Assembly: GCA_963920575.1 (NCBI GenBank)
Contig: OY986974.1
Span: 19,324,795 to 19,388,794, forward strand
DNA: 64,000 nucleotides
Reading direction: 5' to 3'
Source of the DNA: Narthecium ossifragum
Lineage: Eukaryota; Streptophyta; Magnoliopsida; Dioscoreales; Nartheciaceae
Part shown: positions 61,382 through 64,000 of the stretch, piece by piece
Numbering within the stretch: position 1 is the stretch's first letter
Layout: every line of letters begins with the position of its first letter
Translations under genes and position numbers: made by a program
Notes under the pieces: model-generated
What the model was told of the DNA's origin: nothing
What the model saw: only the letters and a program-made list of their open reading frames with translations
Databases searched by the model: none

Positions 61382-63431
61382 ATGCCGTCGTCGTTGTCGC
61401 ATGGAAGTTCCCGAGCTAGTAGTAGCTGATGTGTCACTAAATATTCATACTTAAACCCCTTAATTTACCTTTGTTAGCATGAGAGTATTTGTATTTGATA
61501 GTTTGTTAGTTGAGTTCAGATTTAATGAAGATTCAAGTTAGAAAATAAGGAAAAAGATTAATATGTTGAAATTACGCCGCTCCACTGTTAGTTTGGAAAG
61601 AATTCATAAAAATCTCCAGATAAATCGTAAATTCTTGAAATTTGTAGGACCTCTAGAAGACATCAAGACGAACAACATTTATGTTGGATACTTCGCAAGA
61701 TTCTTCACAGATTAATAGAAGTTTTGAAGACTATGAAGATATTCAGATGCTGGAAAACTGGTCCGTCGACGTTCAGGAGAATATTCGGCAAATATTTCAG
61801 ATCAGTCAGAATATTATACAATCTTCTTGATCTGACAGAAGACTTCCTAATCTACAATGTTCATGTTGGACATGTTGTCAAATTCGGGCTTGATTGGACC
61901 CAGTTGCGACCGGAAAAGATTGTCAGGAATTAATCCAGGGAATCCGAGTTGTAGTAGAAGTCCAACTTAGCCATAACCCTAATTCCAGGAGTTCACCTAT
62001 AAGAAGGTGTTTGCTGGCCGAAAATTAGATGTCAACATAGAGAGAAAATAGAAGATTAGAGTATCTGAAGACCGTGGAGATGCGACGTGGATCCTTGGAG
62101 TTCTTAATCAAACCTATGACTTCCATCCCCAAGATGAGTGGCTAATTTTTATATCTAGGGATCTCATGAAGCTTTAGCGTAGCTTCTTTGTATTTTCTAG
62201 TTTGATACTTGTATTTCTTTCTGGACATAATCTTATAGATATGGATTTATTGCTAATAGAGTTGAGGGAACAAAGTTCCTTGATGTATATTTTGGCCTAC
62301 TTGATTTCGGTGATTGATGGTAGAGATCTATACGATAGTTTTCATGTGATTTATGAATAACCGATGAGATATTTTATGCTTTGTGATGATATGTTGTGCT
62401 AAGGTCACCCCGAAAACAATCTATGCTAATCGAAAATAAAATATGCCTTTGGAAAACACTCACATTATTTTAGGGATTCATGTAAGCTTAAGAAGCTATG
62501 AATCTATAATGTCTGGATAAGAAAGCAAGAGGATAATTAGAGAATACATGAAGTGAAATTAAAGTGGATTGAGTCATCCCTAGGTCTTCTCTCATTAATA
62601 TATTTCAACCTCTTTAATCGCTTTCTTAATTAGTTTTAATTAATAAGTTTCTAAAACCCAAATCAATCCCTTTTCGCTTTAGGATTAGAGTCTTGAGATT
62701 TAATTCTGGTTTCTCCTTTGTAATCAAAGTTTTCCCTGTGGTTTGATCCAGTATTTCATCACTATTCTACCCCATAGTTTAGTATTTTGAATAATGGTTT
62801 ATAAATTCAATTTTTGATTGAGCTTGCATATGATTTAACGACGCGTTTGCAAGCGATCAGTAGCTCTGCCTCCTCCTCAAGAGAAATGAGACCTGTTTAT
62901 GAGTGTTTTTGTGGGCATAAGGCCCCTTTGAGGACTTCATGGACAGATAGTAACCCTGGAGGAAGATTCATATGTTATCCGATCCCTAAGGTACTTTAGT
63001 TCATAAGTGATTAAAATTTCAGAAATTTCTTTGTATTACTAGAGTAATTACTTATGTTTTGTTTTGTTTACACATGAAGGATCGTGGGGGTTGTGGTTTT
63101 TGGGTTTGGGTTGATTAAGACACCTATGGTAGGCAAGTGGTCAGTGAATTGAGGGATAAGCTGAAGAATTCAGAGGCAATGCTTGAGGATTGTCAGAAGA
63201 AAGTGGAGACCCTACACGGAGAGCTGCGCACATTCATGTAGGGAGAGAGAGGAGAAGGCCATGGCAGAAAAGTGAAGCCCGAGGAGTTACTTGGATGATA
63301 AAGACAGAGTTGTTGTATCACTTGAGCTGGATAAAAGGCAATTGTACATTAGGTCGAGGATTTATCTAAGTGTTCTGATGTTGTCATGTATTGCAGGAAT
63401 TATCTTGCTTTCTTGTTGTCTCAAACTGTGA
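61382..63431 (+). pseudogene. GRF-type zinc-finger gene split by solo LTR
   Basis: ATG 61382 opens MPSSLSHGSSRASSS (to 61426). The frame resumes exactly after the solo LTR and one target copy, at 62865, with SASSSREMRPVYECFCGHKA and PLRTSWTDSNPGGRFICYP, a GRF-type zinc finger (CxCG, R-T-S, NPG-RF, C), ending AAG|GTACTT at 62990. A second exon from 63080 gives GCGFWVWVD then TAA at 63116-63118, followed in frame by a coiled-coil-like ELRDKLKNSEAMLEDCQKKV. A hydrophobic C-terminal tail, LMLSCIAGIILLSCCLKL, ends at TGA 63429-63431. This architecture (GRF finger, coiled coil, C-terminal membrane anchor) is common in plants; its function is unknown. It is disabled by the insertion, the TAA and a later stop. 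Confidence 0.75.
61427..62859 (+). repeat. Solo LTR 3, in GRF zinc-finger exon
   Basis: 1,433 bases, TGATGTGTCACT...GCAAGCGATCA, flanked by perfect GTAGC (61422-61426 and 62860-62864). It is the reverse orientation of solo LTRs 1 and 2. Confidence 0.9.
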
Positions 63432-64000
63432 AGCGGAGCATATTTCAGTCCAACTTATTTTTGATGCTATATTCTGTCCTATTCCAGTGCAATGTAACTC
63501 TATTCTAATCTAATGTAATCTTAGATATTGCACAAATTGATTACTTAGATTGAGGGCACAATTAGCCTAGCATACAACAGTAATTGTTGTGTTCCACTCA
63601 TCACAGTAACTGATGTGTTTTATTTATCACAGTCACAGTAACTGAGTGCACAATTAGACTAATGAGTCTCACAAATTAGATTGCTGCTACACAAAATTAG
63701 ACTAACCGAGTCTCACACAATTAGCTAAGTTTTACAAGATTATCATCAAATTTGTACAATCACACATGTTAGATTGTTGGTACACAAAATTGTTGTGTTA
63801 CACTCACCACAACACAAAAATAAATGTTTGTGAGACTTCACAGCTGGTTACATATCATAGCTAGTTACATAAAATATTCCAAACCCCCTGGTACACAGAA
63901 GTAGCTACCACTACTACAATAACTGATGTGTTACATTCACCACAACACAAAAATAAATGTTTGTCATCATCACAACTGGTTACGCTTCACAATTGGTTAC
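63432..64000. repeat. Short direct repeats, no gene
   Basis: AT-rich. CACCACAACACAAAAATAAA recurs at about 63796 and 63937, each followed by ATGTTTGT and a CTGGTTAC-type end, giving a direct repeat of about 140 bases. Shorter CACAGTAACTGA and TTAGACTAA units recur between 63600 and 63720. No exon was identified. Confidence 0.5.

Overview
The window is nuclear DNA from a flowering plant. It contains two-exon tau-class glutathione S-transferase (GST) genes, relics of plant RRP12 and folate-transporter genes, an L1-type LINE with a C-terminal RNase H, and Ty3/gypsy elements of Tat, Athila-like and Del/Tekay-like type. The GST proteins look monocot-like, but the species cannot be fixed from sequence alone. 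Most of the window is transposable-element sequence. The intact host genes are three GST copies, and a fourth apparently intact gene lies inside a retrotransposon.

Layout. 0.2-2.7 kb: decayed RRP12-like gene (minus), then a CT/GA-rich promoter-like segment and a CCGAA fold-back repeat. 4.3-13.5 kb: GST copy 1, whose single intron has grown to 7.9 kb by insertion of two MITEs and a 6 kb LINE (minus). 14.0-14.4 kb: two-exon fragment of a folate-transporter gene. 14.8-18.0 kb: decayed gypsy element (minus). 19.0-33.75 kb: a complete Tat-lineage Ty3/gypsy element with two 1,267-bp LTRs and a perfect 5-bp target duplication. Its gag-pol (plus) is broken by many stops and frameshifts, but an antisense five-exon gene for a plant mobile domain (PMD) protein is open throughout. 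34.6-37.5 kb: tandem and inverted repeats. 37.6-38.3 kb: two fossil GST 3' ends. 38.5-40.6 kb: GST copy 2, followed by a second copy of the same gypsy relic. 42.2-58.3 kb: a nest of LTR sequences, with an Athila-like gag, Del/Tekay-like LTRs carrying arrays of GATCGATC hairpins, a LINE/gypsy chimera, and a 5S-rRNA-bearing miniature-retrotransposon LTR split by a solo LTR. 58.8-60.9 kb: GST copy 3. 61.4-63.4 kb: a GRF zinc-finger gene split by another solo LTR.

How it fits together. The three GST copies share about 0.5 kb of upstream sequence, the TATA region, exon structure and 3' flank, so they arose by segmental tandem duplication. Copies 1 and 2 also share the downstream gypsy relic; copies 2 and 3 share the same fossil 3'-UTR upstream. 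The fossil 3' ends between copies 1 and 2 show that the array once had more members. Later insertions spread the copies over 56 kb.

The most interesting item is the PMD gene carried antisense, with introns, inside the Tat element. Antisense orientation lets introns survive passage through the genomic RNA, and this gene has stayed open while gag-pol has not. All calls come from reading the sequence; no searches or alignments were run.
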